Positions 1 to 7,958 of a stretch of DNA of 64,000 nt are shown here, one piece after another; the stretch's first letter is position 1, and every line of letters starts with the position of its first letter. Below the pieces are notes generated by a model. The model searched no databases, was not told the DNA's origin, and worked only from the letters and a program-made list of their open reading frames with translations. A program made the position numbers and the translations under genes. Origin of the DNA: Prauserella salsuginis (lineage in GTDB: Bacteria; Actinomycetota; Actinomycetes; Mycobacteriales; Pseudonocardiaceae); the NCBI RefSeq assembly GCF_024648885.1, contig NZ_JANBBF010000012.1:434001-498000 (forward strand), in the 5' to 3' direction.

Positions 1-9
1 CTCCCGTTC

Positions 10-27
10 GGCTAATAGCTGTTAGCC
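10..27. promoter_or_regulatory. Palindromic operator candidate upstream of TetR gene
   Basis: Perfect inverted repeat with arms GGCTAA (10-15) and TTAGCC (22-27) around a 6-base centre, 117 bases upstream of the TetR-family gene. Size and symmetry suit a TetR dimer, so autoregulation or control of a divergent gene to the left of the window is likely. The assignment to this regulator is inference. Confidence 0.45.
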
Positions 28-143
28 GGAACTGTAGATGTCACGCCGCATCCTGGGCAAGTGTGGTTCCAGAAGGCGACATGTACGTGACGATCGGCTA
101 CGATCAATTAGCCACACCGGCCGGACTGGATCGAGGAGGGGCC

Positions 144-743
144 GTGGACCGGTTCGACGACATCCGTGCGGCCGCTCTCGACCTGTTCACCGGACGGGGC
201 TTCCACGCCACCACGATGGCCGACATCGGCGCGGCCGTCGGCATGCGCGGGCCCAGCCTGTACAAGCACGTCGAGTCCAAACAGGACCTGCTGGCGCGCA
301 TCATGACGACGACGATGGAGGCGCTGCTGGCGGGATACCGCACCGCCGTGGCGAGTTCCGACGATCCGGCGCAGCGGCTGCGGCGGGCGACCGAGGCGCA
401 TGTGCGCTACCACGCACGGCACCGGCTCGAGGCGTTCGTCGGCAACCGCGAGATCCGCAGCCTCGTCGAACCCCATCGCGCCCGCGTGCTGACGTTGCGT
501 GCCGAGTACGAACACGGCTTCCGGGATCTCGTGGCCGACGGGGTGGCCGAGGGGGTGTTCCACGTCGACTCGGCGCGGCTCGCCTCCTACGCCGTGCTCG
601 ATCTCGGCATGGGCGTGTCTGCGTGGTACCGCGAGGACGGCGAACTCACCGAGGACGCGGTGGTCTGGCAGTACAGCACGTTCGCGCTGCGCCTGGTGGG
701 CCATCGGGGGCAGGAGCGGCTCTCGCGGCCGTCCCCGGCATGA
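144..743 (+). CDS. TetR/AcrR family transcriptional regulator
   Basis: One-component repressor of 199 residues. The N-terminal helix-turn-helix is recognisable: a helix ending in GFHATTMADIGAAVG followed by the recognition helix with SLYKHVESKQDLL, as in TetR_N. The C-terminal ligand domain has no diagnostic motif, so the inducer cannot be named. The GTG at 144 is chosen because a strong GAGGAGGG Shine-Dalgarno sits just upstream (about 132-139); an in-frame longer version from 63 or 81 has no comparable site and adds residues outside the TetR fold. A palindrome at 10-27 is a plausible operator. The next gene is convergent, so the regulated target is either this gene itself or something left of the window. 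Confidence 0.85.
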   Translation: MDRFDDIRAAALDLFTGRGFHATTMADIGAAVGMRGPSLYKHVESKQDLLARIMTTTMEALLAGYRTAVASSDDPAQRLRRATEAHVRYHARHRLEAFVGNREIRSLVEPHRARVLTLRAEYEHGFRDLVADGVAEGVFHVDSARLASYAVLDLGMGVSAWYREDGELTEDAVVWQYSTFALRLVGHRGQERLSRPSPA

Positions 744-747
744 CGAC

Positions 748-781
748 GGGTCGGCGCCCGCCCAGCGGCGAGCACCGACCC
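748..781. terminator. Possible bidirectional terminator between convergent genes
   Basis: Inverted repeat GGGTCGG (748-754) and CCGACCC (775-781) with a 20-base loop lies between the tetR stop and the convergent endonuclease stop. The loop is long and no T-run follows, so this is a weak call. Confidence 0.35.
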
Positions 782-800
782 GGGAGTTCGTCGGTCCGTG

Positions 801-1883
801 TCAGGAATCGAGGTCGACGGACTGGAACGTCTCGTAGTAGTCCGGCGTGTAGTAGAACTCGCCGCCGTCGCCGGCGATCACTCGGTCCGAGTAGCCGACG
901 TGGAACAGCTGGTAGTAGCCGTCCTCGCAATCCGGCAGGATGCCCTCCCGGTTCTCGTAGGTCTCGCCGGTCCGGCCGTTGCGCGCGTCCTCCACGGCCG
1001 CCCGTGCGTCCGCGGGCAGCGAGGACAGGGCCACAGTCTCCAGGTCCGAGGCCTCACCGCAGCCCGGCTCGGGCTCCGGTTCGGGGGTGGGGGTGGTGGA
1101 CCCGTCGCCGAAGATCTCGCCCGCCCATTCGGGGTGGTCGATGAACGGGTTCCGGTTGTTCTGGAACTGCTCGTAGATGACGTCGTTCCGCTGGCGTTCC
1201 ATGTCGCTCACCGGGTCGGCGGCGTGCCAGTCGAGCAGCACGGAGCTGCGTCCCATCCGGGGCTGCGACCCGTTGTCGACCTGGTCGTTGAGCTCGAGGT
1301 CGGGAGCGCCGTCCTCACCCTCGTAGCGCACCGCCATGTAGAAGATCATGCGAGCGACGTCGCCCTTGACCTCGTCACGTGGTTCGTACGAGTCGTCGTC
1401 GGTGAAGTTGCCGGGTGCACCGTCGACCTCACTGCCCCCGTTGTCGAAGTCCTTGTTCCCACGGGCACTGTTGACCTGTACGTCCGTCGGGCGGAGGTGG
1501 TGGGCGTCGGCGCCCGGCCCGGACGTGCCGAAGTCGCCGTGCGACTTGGCCCAGACGTGCTCCCGGTTCCAGTCGCCACTGCCGCCGCCGTTGGCGTCCT
1601 TGCTCCGGGACTCGCCGCTGTAGAGCAGGACGACGTTGTTCGGGTCGTTCGGGTCCTCGTCGCTCGCCTTGATCGCGTCCCACACCTCGTCGTACGACAG
1701 CTGGGTGCTGTCGCTGATGATGTCGTTGAGTGCCGTCTTCAGTTCGTCGCCGGTCAGGCCTTCGGCGGCGTCGTAGTAACCGGCCGGCACGTCCGCCGTC
1801 GCCGGAACCGGTGCGAGCATCCCCGCGGTGACGGCGAAAGCCGACAGGGCTCCCACCGCCCACCGGGTGGCACGTGTCCTCAT
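801..1883 (-). CDS. Secreted endonuclease I family nuclease with a degenerate guanyl-RNase-like C-terminal domain
   Basis: 360 residues. Residues 1-30 are a Sec signal peptide ending APVPATA. Residues about 40-250 are an endonuclease I (EndA/NucM) domain: NREHVWAKSHG (106-116), the His pair in GADAHHLRP (124-132) and NSARGNKDFDNG (138-149) match the family's metal and active-site region, so it should cleave DNA/RNA outside the cell. After a TPTPEPEPEPG linker, residues about 274-360 resemble RNase Sa-type guanyl-specific ribonucleases: SSLPADA, the YENREGILP segment with the catalytic-type Glu 313, and FYYTPDYYETF. In RNase Sa the last segment carries the catalytic His; here the aligned residue is Tyr 349. 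The second domain is therefore probably a binding or structural remnant. The domain assignment is from remembered family sequences. Confidence 0.85.
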   Translation of the reverse strand: MRTRATRWAVGALSAFAVTAGMLAPVPATADVPAGYYDAAEGLTGDELKTALNDIISDSTQLSYDEVWDAIKASDEDPNDPNNVVLLYSGESRSKDANGGGSGDWNREHVWAKSHGDFGTSGPGADAHHLRPTDVQVNSARGNKDFDNGGSEVDGAPGNFTDDDSYEPRDEVKGDVARMIFYMAVRYEGEDGAPDLELNDQVDNGSQPRMGRSSVLLDWHAADPVSDMERQRNDVIYEQFQNNRNPFIDHPEWAGEIFGDGSTTPTPEPEPEPGCGEASDLETVALSSLPADARAAVEDARNGRTGETYENREGILPDCEDGYYQLFHVGYSDRVIAGDGGEFYYTPDYYETFQSVDLDS

Positions 1884-2286
1884 CCCAGAGCCTCGTTTCT
1901 GCAGTCGTCACACAGGGGCGGACGTCACTTTCACACGAAAGAGCAAAATGAAATAACCGACGAACGTCTGCCGGTCAATGAACAGGCCGTTACGGGGGTG
2001 CGATGCGCAGGAGTCTTTGCGATTACTGGGCTGTTCGGACCATTGCCGCTGGGCTGGCCGGACGTGTCAGCCCAGGTGGAGCGCAGGGTCGCCGGCGGGA
2101 GAATTGTCCGTAGCGGCCCGAATCGGACCGGTTCGAACTCGTGGGGGAATTCTTCCCCCGAGTACATCTTTCATCTCTTGTGCGGGTGTCGACCGAGGCT
2201 GTTCGGTTCTATTCTGACGCCGCCGAAACGGGCGAAAAGGGCGCGTGTCGGCGCATGTCCGAACGAGACGAGATGGGAGCCGTCGG
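1884..2286. promoter_or_regulatory. 403-base divergent intergenic region between two secreted-protein genes
   Basis: Separates the endonuclease gene (minus) from the C39-like gene (plus) and must hold both promoters. It is visibly less GC-rich than the flanks near 1930-1985 and 2165-2215. It contains a tight palindrome at 2143-2159 (separate entry) and a TATTCT hexamer at 2210-2215 that could be a -10 element for the plus-strand gene, although no matching -35 is obvious. No convincing ORF was found in it. Confidence 0.4.
2143..2159. repeat. Perfect hairpin/palindrome in the divergent promoter region
   Basis: Arms GGGGGAA (2143-2149) and TTCCCCC (2153-2159) around a 3-base TTC loop, 128 bases before the C39-like gene start. 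It may be an operator or a 5' UTR hairpin; it is too far from any stop codon to be a terminator of a known gene. Confidence 0.5.
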
Positions 2287-2931
2287 ATGACGATGCGGAA
2301 GGTGGCGGTCGCAGCAGGCGCGGCCGTGGTCGCACTCGGACTGTCCACAGCGGTGCCTGCGCAGGTCGGTGCGATGGAGGCGCCGACGCAGCAGCAGGCG
2401 GCGCCGTGGCTGGCCGCGCAGGCGGGTGAGGTCACGCTCGATGTCGACTACCAGGTCCAGGAGACGTCCTACTGGTGCGGGCCGGCGGCCACCCGGATCG
2501 CGCTGTCGGCGAAAGGTGTGCAGCGGAGTCAGGCTGACCTGGCGGCGGAACTGGGTACGCACACCGGTGGTACGGACCACATCAGCCAGGTCACGTCGGT
2601 GATGAACAACTACGTCGGCGGTTACGCGACGACGGAGATGCCCAACGATCCGCCGACGCAGGCACAGAAGGACCGGTTGTGGAACGACATCGTCACCGAC
2701 ATCAACGCCGGTGACGCGATCGTGGCCAACATCGTGGCCCCGCCGGGGAACCAGCCTCCCGGCTACCCGTCGGACCAGACGATCTACCACTACTTCACCG
2801 TGGTCGGTTACGACGACCGGAACGGTACGGTGCAGATCGCGGACCCCGCGTCGTTCAGCGGATACCAGATGTACTGGCTTTCCTTCGACCAGCTCGCCTC
2901 GCTGATCCCGCCGAAGGGCTACAGCTCCTGA
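2287..2931 (+). CDS. Secreted C39-like (papain-fold) cysteine peptidase
   Basis: 214 residues from the ATG at 2287, which follows a GGGAG ribosome site; a longer frame from 2245 would disrupt the signal peptide. Residues 1-29 are a signal peptide (hydrophobic AVAAGAAVVALGL, cleavage near VGA). The mature part matches the Peptidase_C39_2 pattern: catalytic-type Cys 64 in SYWCGPAA, His 168 in YHYFTVVGYDD, and Asp 186 in QIADP. The family cleaves peptides, often Gly-Gly leaders, but stand-alone secreted members are mostly uncharacterised, so the substrate is unknown. It is monocistronic, ending in a strong terminator at 2955-2992. It is divergent from the secreted nuclease; shared exoenzyme regulation is possible but not shown. 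Confidence 0.8.
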   Translation: MTMRKVAVAAGAAVVALGLSTAVPAQVGAMEAPTQQQAAPWLAAQAGEVTLDVDYQVQETSYWCGPAATRIALSAKGVQRSQADLAAELGTHTGGTDHISQVTSVMNNYVGGYATTEMPNDPPTQAQKDRLWNDIVTDINAGDAIVANIVAPPGNQPPGYPSDQTIYHYFTVVGYDDRNGTVQIADPASFSGYQMYWLSFDQLASLIPPKGYSS

Positions 2932-2954
2932 GGAGCGGTTCCTGGCGCACTCGA

Positions 2955-2992
2955 CCGGTGGGCGTGCGATTCCCCGGACGCACGCCCACCGG
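2955..2992 (+). terminator. Strong hairpin terminator after the C39-like gene
   Basis: Perfect 14-bp stem, CCGGTGGGCGTGCG (2955-2968) with CGCACGCCCACCGG (2979-2992), and a 10-base loop, 23 bases after the stop codon. There is no clear T-run, as is usual in high-GC actinomycetes. Confidence 0.8.
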
Positions 2993-3456
2993 CCCGTGTT
3001 CGCGGCCGAAACGCGGCCGCACGCTGTGCCGTCGCGGGGGCGCGGTGCGACAGCGAGCCGGCAGTGCCCGGTCCCGTCGACACCGGTGCTGTCGCGTCGC
3101 GGCCGGGTGTCGTGGGTGACTGTCCCGGCGTGCCCCCGCCTCGGTCGGTGTCGGCGCAGTCGCGGACGGACCGGTAGGACGGCGTTGGACAGGCTGATCA
3201 CGGCAGAGTGAGGGCCCCGCGCTGTCGGCGGCCGGGGCCGGTCGAGCGGCAGCGGCCCGCTCCCGCCCTGTTATTTATTCTCGAACCGAGGATCGAAATG
3301 TAGTGAATCCTTGGTTTCTGTATCTTGTCGATTGTTTCGACGTGGTGACAGGCTGTTCTCGGAGGGTGTCTCTGGGTAGCTCACCCGATGAATTTCCGGA
3401 ATGGCTACTAAACTGGAGCTCGGTTTTCCTTGCCGCCGCCAGAAAGGTGGACCGAG
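2993..3456. promoter_or_regulatory. Non-coding region and leader of the glycine betaine operon
   Basis: About 460 bases without a credible gene. The first half is GC-rich with an inverted repeat GGCCCCG (3213-3219)/CGGGGCC (3233-3239). From about 3270 the composition drops sharply (TTATTTATTC, TTGGTTTCTGTATCTTG) and carries small hairpins CTCG-AAC-CGAG (3280-3290) and GTCGA-TTGTT-TCGAC (3327-3341). This AT-rich stretch is the likely promoter and 5' leader. I compared it with what I remember of the ydaO c-di-AMP riboswitch, which often controls osmolyte genes, and saw no match. Confidence 0.45.
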
Positions 3457-4662
3457 GTGCCTTCTATCCAGGTGGAAAACCTCTACAAGGTGTTCGGTCG
3501 CCGTGCTGACGAGGCTGTCCGAGCCCTGTTGAGTGAGGACGGTTCCGCCGATGCGGTGCCGGGAACGACCGCAGCCGTCGTCGATGCGTCGTTCGATGTG
3601 CGTTCCGGAGAGATTTTCGTCGTGATGGGTCTTTCCGGGTCCGGAAAATCGACATTGATTCGGATGCTGAATGGAATCCTACCCGTTACCCACGGGCGGG
3701 TTTATCTGGACGACGTCGAGATAACCGCAATGTCGGCGCGCCAGATCCGCGACATGCGCAAGCGGCGCATGAGCATGGTCTTTCAGCACTTCGCACTGTT
3801 TCCGCACCGGACCGTGTTGCAGAACGCGGCATACGGTTTGCAGATCCAGGGGCTGGGCAAGGAGGAACGTCTCGAACGGGCGCAGCGGGCGCTGTCCATG
3901 GTCGGGCTCGACGGCTGGGAGGACCGGCTTCCGGAACAGCTCTCCGGCGGTATGCAGCAGCGGGTCGGGCTCGCGCGCGCACTCGCCGCGGACACGGACG
4001 TCCTGTTGATGGACGAGGCGTTCAGCGCCCTGGATCCGCTGATCCGCCGGGAGATGCAGGATCAGCTGCTGGCCCTGCAGCAGCAACTCGGCAAGACGAT
4101 CGTGTTCATCACGCACGACCTGAACGAGGCGATGCGACTCGGTGACCGGATCGCCGTGATGCGGCGCGGCCGGATCGTGCAGATCGGCACGGCCGAGGCC
4201 ATTCTCACGGCGCCGGCCGACCCCTACGTCTCGGAATTCGTCCGGGACGTCGACCGGGCCCGCGTTCTGACGGCGCGGTCGGTGATGGACAAGCCGCTCC
4301 ACGCCGTCCCGTCGTCGGCCTCCCCGGACGAGGCGCTTCGCCTGATGCGGCAGCAGCACGTGCCGACGGTGCTGGTGGTCGACGCCGTGGGCGCACCTGC
4401 CGGTGCGGTACAGGAGACGGACGCGAACGAGGCGGTCCGGAACGGGCGATCGACCGTGCAGTCGGTGCAACGGCCCGTGACGAGTGTGCCTGCCGACACG
4501 GCCGTGAGTGAGCTCTTCACCGCAGCCTCGGGGCCGCTGCCGTTGGCGGTCGTGGACGAACGCGGAACGTTGATCGGAGTCGTGCACCAGTCGGCGCTGC
4601 TCGCGGCGCTGGGCGAGGTCGAGCACGCTCCCGACCGCACCGGATCTGAGGAGGATCGCTGA
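3457..4662 (+). CDS. Glycine betaine/proline ABC transporter, ATP-binding subunit with CBS domains
   Basis: 401 residues, OpuAA/ProV type. It powers uptake of compatible solutes under osmotic stress. Walker A is GLSGSGKST (58-66), the Q-loop FQHF is present, the signature is LSGGMQQR, Walker B is VLLMDEAF and the H-switch is ITHD. The C-terminal 130 residues form two CBS repeats (ARSVMDKPLHAVPSSA and VQSVQRPVTSVPADT), which in OpuA sense ionic strength or nucleotides. The GTG at 3457 is preferred because AAAGGTGG precedes it; an in-frame start at 3430 lacks a site. It overlaps the permease by one base (TGATG), so the two are translationally coupled. Confidence 0.93.
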   Translation: MPSIQVENLYKVFGRRADEAVRALLSEDGSADAVPGTTAAVVDASFDVRSGEIFVVMGLSGSGKSTLIRMLNGILPVTHGRVYLDDVEITAMSARQIRDMRKRRMSMVFQHFALFPHRTVLQNAAYGLQIQGLGKEERLERAQRALSMVGLDGWEDRLPEQLSGGMQQRVGLARALAADTDVLLMDEAFSALDPLIRREMQDQLLALQQQLGKTIVFITHDLNEAMRLGDRIAVMRRGRIVQIGTAEAILTAPADPYVSEFVRDVDRARVLTARSVMDKPLHAVPSSASPDEALRLMRQQHVPTVLVVDAVGAPAGAVQETDANEAVRNGRSTVQSVQRPVTSVPADTAVSELFTAASGPLPLAVVDERGTLIGVVHQSALLAALGEVEHAPDRTGSEEDR

Positions 4663-5552
4663 TGCGCGCAGTACCGGCTGTCACGGACTGGGAGGTGCCG
4701 AGGATTCCCCTCGGGGACTGGTTCTCCGAACTCGTCGCGTGGTTACAGGACAACCTGGGGGAGCTGTTCGATGCGATCTCGGAAGGGCTCGAATCCTCGG
4801 TCACCTCGCTGGCCGACCTGCTGACCTGGGCTCCGACGTGGGTGATGATCCTCGTCTTCGCGTTGCTGGCTCTGTGGCTGCGCGGGTGGAAATTCGGACT
4901 GGCCGCACTGATCGGCTTCGCCCTGCTGGACGGACTGAATTCCTACGGCAGTGCGATGGAGACGCTGTCGCTCGTGCTGTTGGCCGGCATCGTGGCGGTG
5001 ATCGTGGCCGTCCCACTCGGCATACTCGGCGCGCGCAGTGACACCGCGAGCAGGATGATCAAGCCGGTCATGGACTTCCTGCAGACCGTGCCGCAGTTCA
5101 TCTACCTGATCCCCGCCGTGATCTTCTTCGGCATCGGCGTCGGCCCCGGCGTCGTCGCGACCGTGATGTTCGCGCTCGCCCCCGGAGTGCGGCTCACCGA
5201 ACTGGGTATCCGGCAGGTCGATCGGGAGATGGTCGAGGCGGGGGAGGCGTTCGGCTCGTCACCTGCACGCATTCTCACGGGAATCCAGATTCCCCTGGCC
5301 ATGCCGTCGATCATGGCGGGCGTCAACCAGATCATCATGCTGTCGCTGTCGATGGTCGTCATCGCCGGCATGGTCGGCACGCCGGGGCTCGGGGCCGACG
5401 TCTTCGAGGCCACGACCCGGCTCCAGCTCGGCGCGGGATTCGAGTACGGCGTGAGTGTCGTGATCCTCGCCATCTATCTCGACCGCATCACCGCGTCGTT
5501 GTCCGCGAAATCCGCGGTCAGTCGAGCACGCCGGCTCGCAGGAGCGGCGTGA
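4662..5552 (+). CDS. Glycine betaine/proline ABC transporter permease
   Basis: 296 residues, ProW/OpuAB-like. After an N-terminal amphipathic segment it has about six to seven membrane spans and the BPD_transp_1 coupling segment EAGEAFGSSPARILTGIQIPL, which contacts the ATPase. FLQTVPQFIYLIPAVIFFG is typical of betaine permeases. Its ATG overlaps the stop of the ATPase gene and the lipoprotein gene follows after 38 bases, giving a three-gene operon. No anomaly seen. Confidence 0.93.
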   Translation: MRAVPAVTDWEVPRIPLGDWFSELVAWLQDNLGELFDAISEGLESSVTSLADLLTWAPTWVMILVFALLALWLRGWKFGLAALIGFALLDGLNSYGSAMETLSLVLLAGIVAVIVAVPLGILGARSDTASRMIKPVMDFLQTVPQFIYLIPAVIFFGIGVGPGVVATVMFALAPGVRLTELGIRQVDREMVEAGEAFGSSPARILTGIQIPLAMPSIMAGVNQIIMLSLSMVVIAGMVGTPGLGADVFEATTRLQLGAGFEYGVSVVILAIYLDRITASLSAKSAVSRARRLAGAA

Positions 5553-5590
5553 GCACCGGGCGCGGCCCTCGGTGAAAGGAGGACGGACGG

Positions 5591-6517
5591 ATGAGAAGGA
5601 GAACACCACGCACGTTGTCTGCGGTATTGGCGGCGCTGCTGGTCATGGTCACCGGCGCCTGCGGTGGCGGTGACGACGGCGGTGACGACGGCGGCGGCGG
5701 CGGAGAGGAAGGCGGCGGTGGCGATCTCACCATCGGCTACATCGCATGGGACGAGAACATCGCGCTGGCCAACTTGTTCAAAGCACAACTGGATGAACGC
5801 GGCTACAGCGTGAACCTCCGCCAGCTCGATGTCGCGCCGACCTGGCAGGCGGTCGCGCAAGGCGAGATCGACCTGTTCCAGGACGCGTGGCTGCCCACCA
5901 CGCACTCGGACTACTGGGCGCAGTACCGCGACCAGGTCGAGGACCTCGGCGTCTGGTACGACCAGGCGACGCTCGACATCGCCGTGCCGGAGTACGTGCG
6001 CGATGTGAATTCGATCGCCGACCTGAAGGAGCATGCAGATCAATTCGGGGGCACCATCACGGGCATCGAGCCCGGTGCTGGTGAGACCCGGCTGGTCGAG
6101 ACCGAGATGATCCCGGACTACGGGCTCGGTTCGGCGATGACGCTGCAGAAGTCGTCGACCACGGCGATGCTGTCTGCATTGGACAAGGCGATTCAGAACC
6201 AGGAGCCCATCGTCGTGACGCTGTGGCACCCGCACTGGGCGTACTCCCGTTACGACCTGAAGGACCTCGAGGATCCCAAGGGGTCGATGGGCGAGGCGGA
6301 GAAGTTGCACATGATCGGCCGGGAGGGGTTCGGCGAGGACTTCCCCGAACTGTCCCGGGTCATCGAGAACTTCTCGTTGACCGACAAGCAGCTCGGTGAC
6401 CTGGAGAACGCCATCCAGGAGGCGGGCGCGGGCCAGGAGCTGCAGGCCGCCCAGCAGTGGGGACAGCAGAACCAGGAGCTCATGGACAAGGCCTTCGGCC
6501 AGCTCCAGGGGCAGTGA
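5591..6517 (+). CDS. Glycine betaine/proline-binding lipoprotein
   Basis: 308 residues, OpuAC/ProX family. The signal peptide ends in the lipobox VTGAC with the lipidated Cys 24, followed by a flexible Gly/Asp linker to residue 44, so it is tethered to the outer face of the membrane and delivers substrate to the permease upstream. The domain begins LTIGYIAWDENIALANL; aromatic-rich segments such as FQDAWLPTTHSDYW and TLWHPHWAY are where betaine-binding Trp/Tyr boxes lie in this family. A strong AAAGGAGGA site lies 8 bases before the ATG. It is the last gene of the osmoprotectant operon. Confidence 0.92.
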   Translation: MRRRTPRTLSAVLAALLVMVTGACGGGDDGGDDGGGGGEEGGGGDLTIGYIAWDENIALANLFKAQLDERGYSVNLRQLDVAPTWQAVAQGEIDLFQDAWLPTTHSDYWAQYRDQVEDLGVWYDQATLDIAVPEYVRDVNSIADLKEHADQFGGTITGIEPGAGETRLVETEMIPDYGLGSAMTLQKSSTTAMLSALDKAIQNQEPIVVTLWHPHWAYSRYDLKDLEDPKGSMGEAEKLHMIGREGFGEDFPELSRVIENFSLTDKQLGDLENAIQEAGAGQELQAAQQWGQQNQELMDKAFGQLQGQ

Positions 6518-6545
6518 CGCGGTCGATGACGGTGCGGTGACGGCC

Positions 6546-6593
6546 GGCGCGGTGCGGGCAGGCGAGGACCTGCCGGCATCCGTCGGCCGCGCC
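6546..6593. terminator. Nested hairpin terminator after the betaine operon
   Basis: Outer stem GGCGCGG (6546-6552)/CCGCGCC (6587-6593) encloses an inner stem GGCAGG (6557-6562)/CCTGCC (6569-6574). It lies between two convergent genes and could serve both. Confidence 0.5.
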
Positions 6594-6609
6594 GTGAACT
6601 ACGCCGTGA

Positions 6610-7041
6610 TCAGACCGCGAAGACCTGGTCGTCGTCGGCGAACGCCTTGAACTCGAGGGCGTTGCCGGCCGGATCCCGCAGGAACATCGTCCACTGCTCA
6701 CCGGGCAGGCCTTCGAACCTCAGATACGGCTCGATGACGAAGGTCGTGCCGGCGGCGCGCAGCCGGTCGGCGAGCTCGTGGAACCCGGTCACGGTCAGCA
6801 GCAGTCCGAAATGCGGCACGGGAACGTCGTGACCGTCGACCGGGTTGTGGATCCCTTCCGAGCGGCCAGGGGCGAGGTGAGTGACGAACTGGTGACCGTG
6901 GAGGTTCCAGTCGATCCAGGTGTCGGAGCTGCGTCCCTGTTCGAGTCCGAGTACCTCGCCGTAGAAGTGCCGGGCGAGGTCGAGGTCGTCGACCGGCACG
7001 GCGAGGTGGAAGCGCGGGATGGGGGAGTCGAGGACGCTCAC
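6610..7041 (-). CDS. VOC-family (glyoxalase/extradiol dioxygenase-like) protein
   Basis: 143 residues, single vicinal-oxygen-chelate fold: [22 protein letters not shown] opens it and [15 protein letters not shown] closes it. Candidate metal ligands are His 12 of FHLAV, the His of PVPHFG and the Glu of ALEFK. It resembles the COG3565 predicted dioxygenases, whose substrates are unknown. The GTG at 7041 is chosen for its AAGGAGG site; a longer frame from 7206 would run into the promoter shared with the GntR gene. Being divergent from that regulator, it may be its target. Confidence 0.82.
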   Translation of the reverse strand: MSVLDSPIPRFHLAVPVDDLDLARHFYGEVLGLEQGRSSDTWIDWNLHGHQFVTHLAPGRSEGIHNPVDGHDVPVPHFGLLLTVTGFHELADRLRAAGTTFVIEPYLRFEGLPGEQWTMFLRDPAGNALEFKAFADDDQVFAV

Positions 7042-7195
7042 GGGTACCTCCTTGGTCGCGATCCTGAGCTCGGGCGAGGTGCCGGTACCGCCGGTGCCGG
7101 TGGGGTCCGGTGGCCGCACCGTGCGTCCGAGTGGCCGCCGTCGGGTGTCCTGGTGGACGTGGGCGGCGTGCGTGTGTCCGACACGCTCTCGTCTC

Positions 7196-7207
7196 AATGT
7201 TAACATT
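7196..7207. promoter_or_regulatory. 12-bp perfect palindrome, GntR/FCD operator candidate
   Basis: AATGTTAACATT is a perfect palindrome 20 bases before the gntR-family start and about 155 bases before the divergent VOC gene. The TGT...ACA spacing suits FadR-type dimers. An imperfect repeat CGTGT...ACACG lies just upstream. Binding by this regulator is inferred from position. Confidence 0.5.
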
Positions 7208-7226
7208 CAGACAAGAGGAGGTACGA

Positions 7227-7919
7227 ATGTCCGAGCGGATCGTCACACCTGCGCGGCGCCGCGGACTCGCCGACGAGGTCGCGGACACGGTGCGCGAGGC
7301 GATCTTCGAGGGCGCCTATGCACCGGGTGCGCAGTTACGCGAGGTCGAGCTCTCGCACACACTCCAGGTCAGCCGAGGGCCGGTGCGCGAAGCGCTGCTG
7401 CGGCTTGAACGGGAAGGACTGGTGCGCACGGCCTGGCACCGCGGTGCGTTCGTCGTCGAGCTGTCGGCCGCCGACATCGCCGAGCTCGACAGTCTGCGCG
7501 GGGCGCTGGAAGGACTGGCCGTACGTCTCGTGTCCGAGCGGGCCGACGAGTCCGGTCTCGCCGCGATCGAAGCCGCCGCTGACGCCATGGACCACTCCGC
7601 CGACCCCTATGCGATGGTGCGCGCGGACATCGCCTTTCACGACGCCGTGTACGCAGCGGCCGGACACGAACGGCTCCGTGGGGCCTGGGAGGCGATCCGC
7701 TCGCAGGTCCACCTCTTCCTGCTGACCCGCGTGGGTGTCAGCGACGACCTGGCGCATTTGCCCGGGGAGCACCGCGAGCTGGCCGCCGCATTGCGTGCGG
7801 GTGACACCGACCGGGCATCGACGCTGTTCGCCGACCACCGGAAGTACGCGTTCGACCTGCTCACCGGCGGGCACACCGCCACGTCGCACCCGGACCCCGA
7901 ATTTCGGGAGTCCGAATAG
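7227..7919 (+). CDS. GntR family regulator, FadR/FCD subfamily
   Basis: 230 residues. The winged helix lies at about 12-75 (LADEVADTVREAIFEGAYAPG and VSRGPVREALLRLEREGLV) and the all-helical FCD ligand domain at about 85-215. FCD domains bind carboxylates such as uronates through metal-binding His/Asp residues; here DIAFHDAVYAAAGHERL and LPGEHRELAAAL supply His residues in the expected places. The ATG at 7227 has an excellent AAGAGGAGG site; longer in-frame starts overlap the divergent promoter. Its position beside the pectin island makes a uronate-type effector plausible, but the divergent VOC gene is the nearer target. Confidence 0.88.
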   Translation: MSERIVTPARRRGLADEVADTVREAIFEGAYAPGAQLREVELSHTLQVSRGPVREALLRLEREGLVRTAWHRGAFVVELSAADIAELDSLRGALEGLAVRLVSERADESGLAAIEAAADAMDHSADPYAMVRADIAFHDAVYAAAGHERLRGAWEAIRSQVHLFLLTRVGVSDDLAHLPGEHRELAAALRAGDTDRASTLFADHRKYAFDLLTGGHTATSHPDPEFRESE

Positions 7920-7958
7920 GACGCGGACGGTGTGCCCGCCGGTGGCTACGGGGAACGG

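Noticed and set aside
798-2429. 543-codon open frame on the plus strand
   Set aside because: It is the antisense of the endonuclease gene; Val/Arg/Gly-rich translation without motifs, an artefact of high GC at third positions.
2996-3211. 71-codon plus-strand frame before the betaine operon
   Set aside because: Arg/Pro-rich composition typical of non-coding high-GC DNA, no ribosome site, no recognisable domain.
3280-3456. c-di-AMP (ydaO) riboswitch ahead of the betaine operon
   Set aside because: The conserved loops of that class could not be found in the leader.
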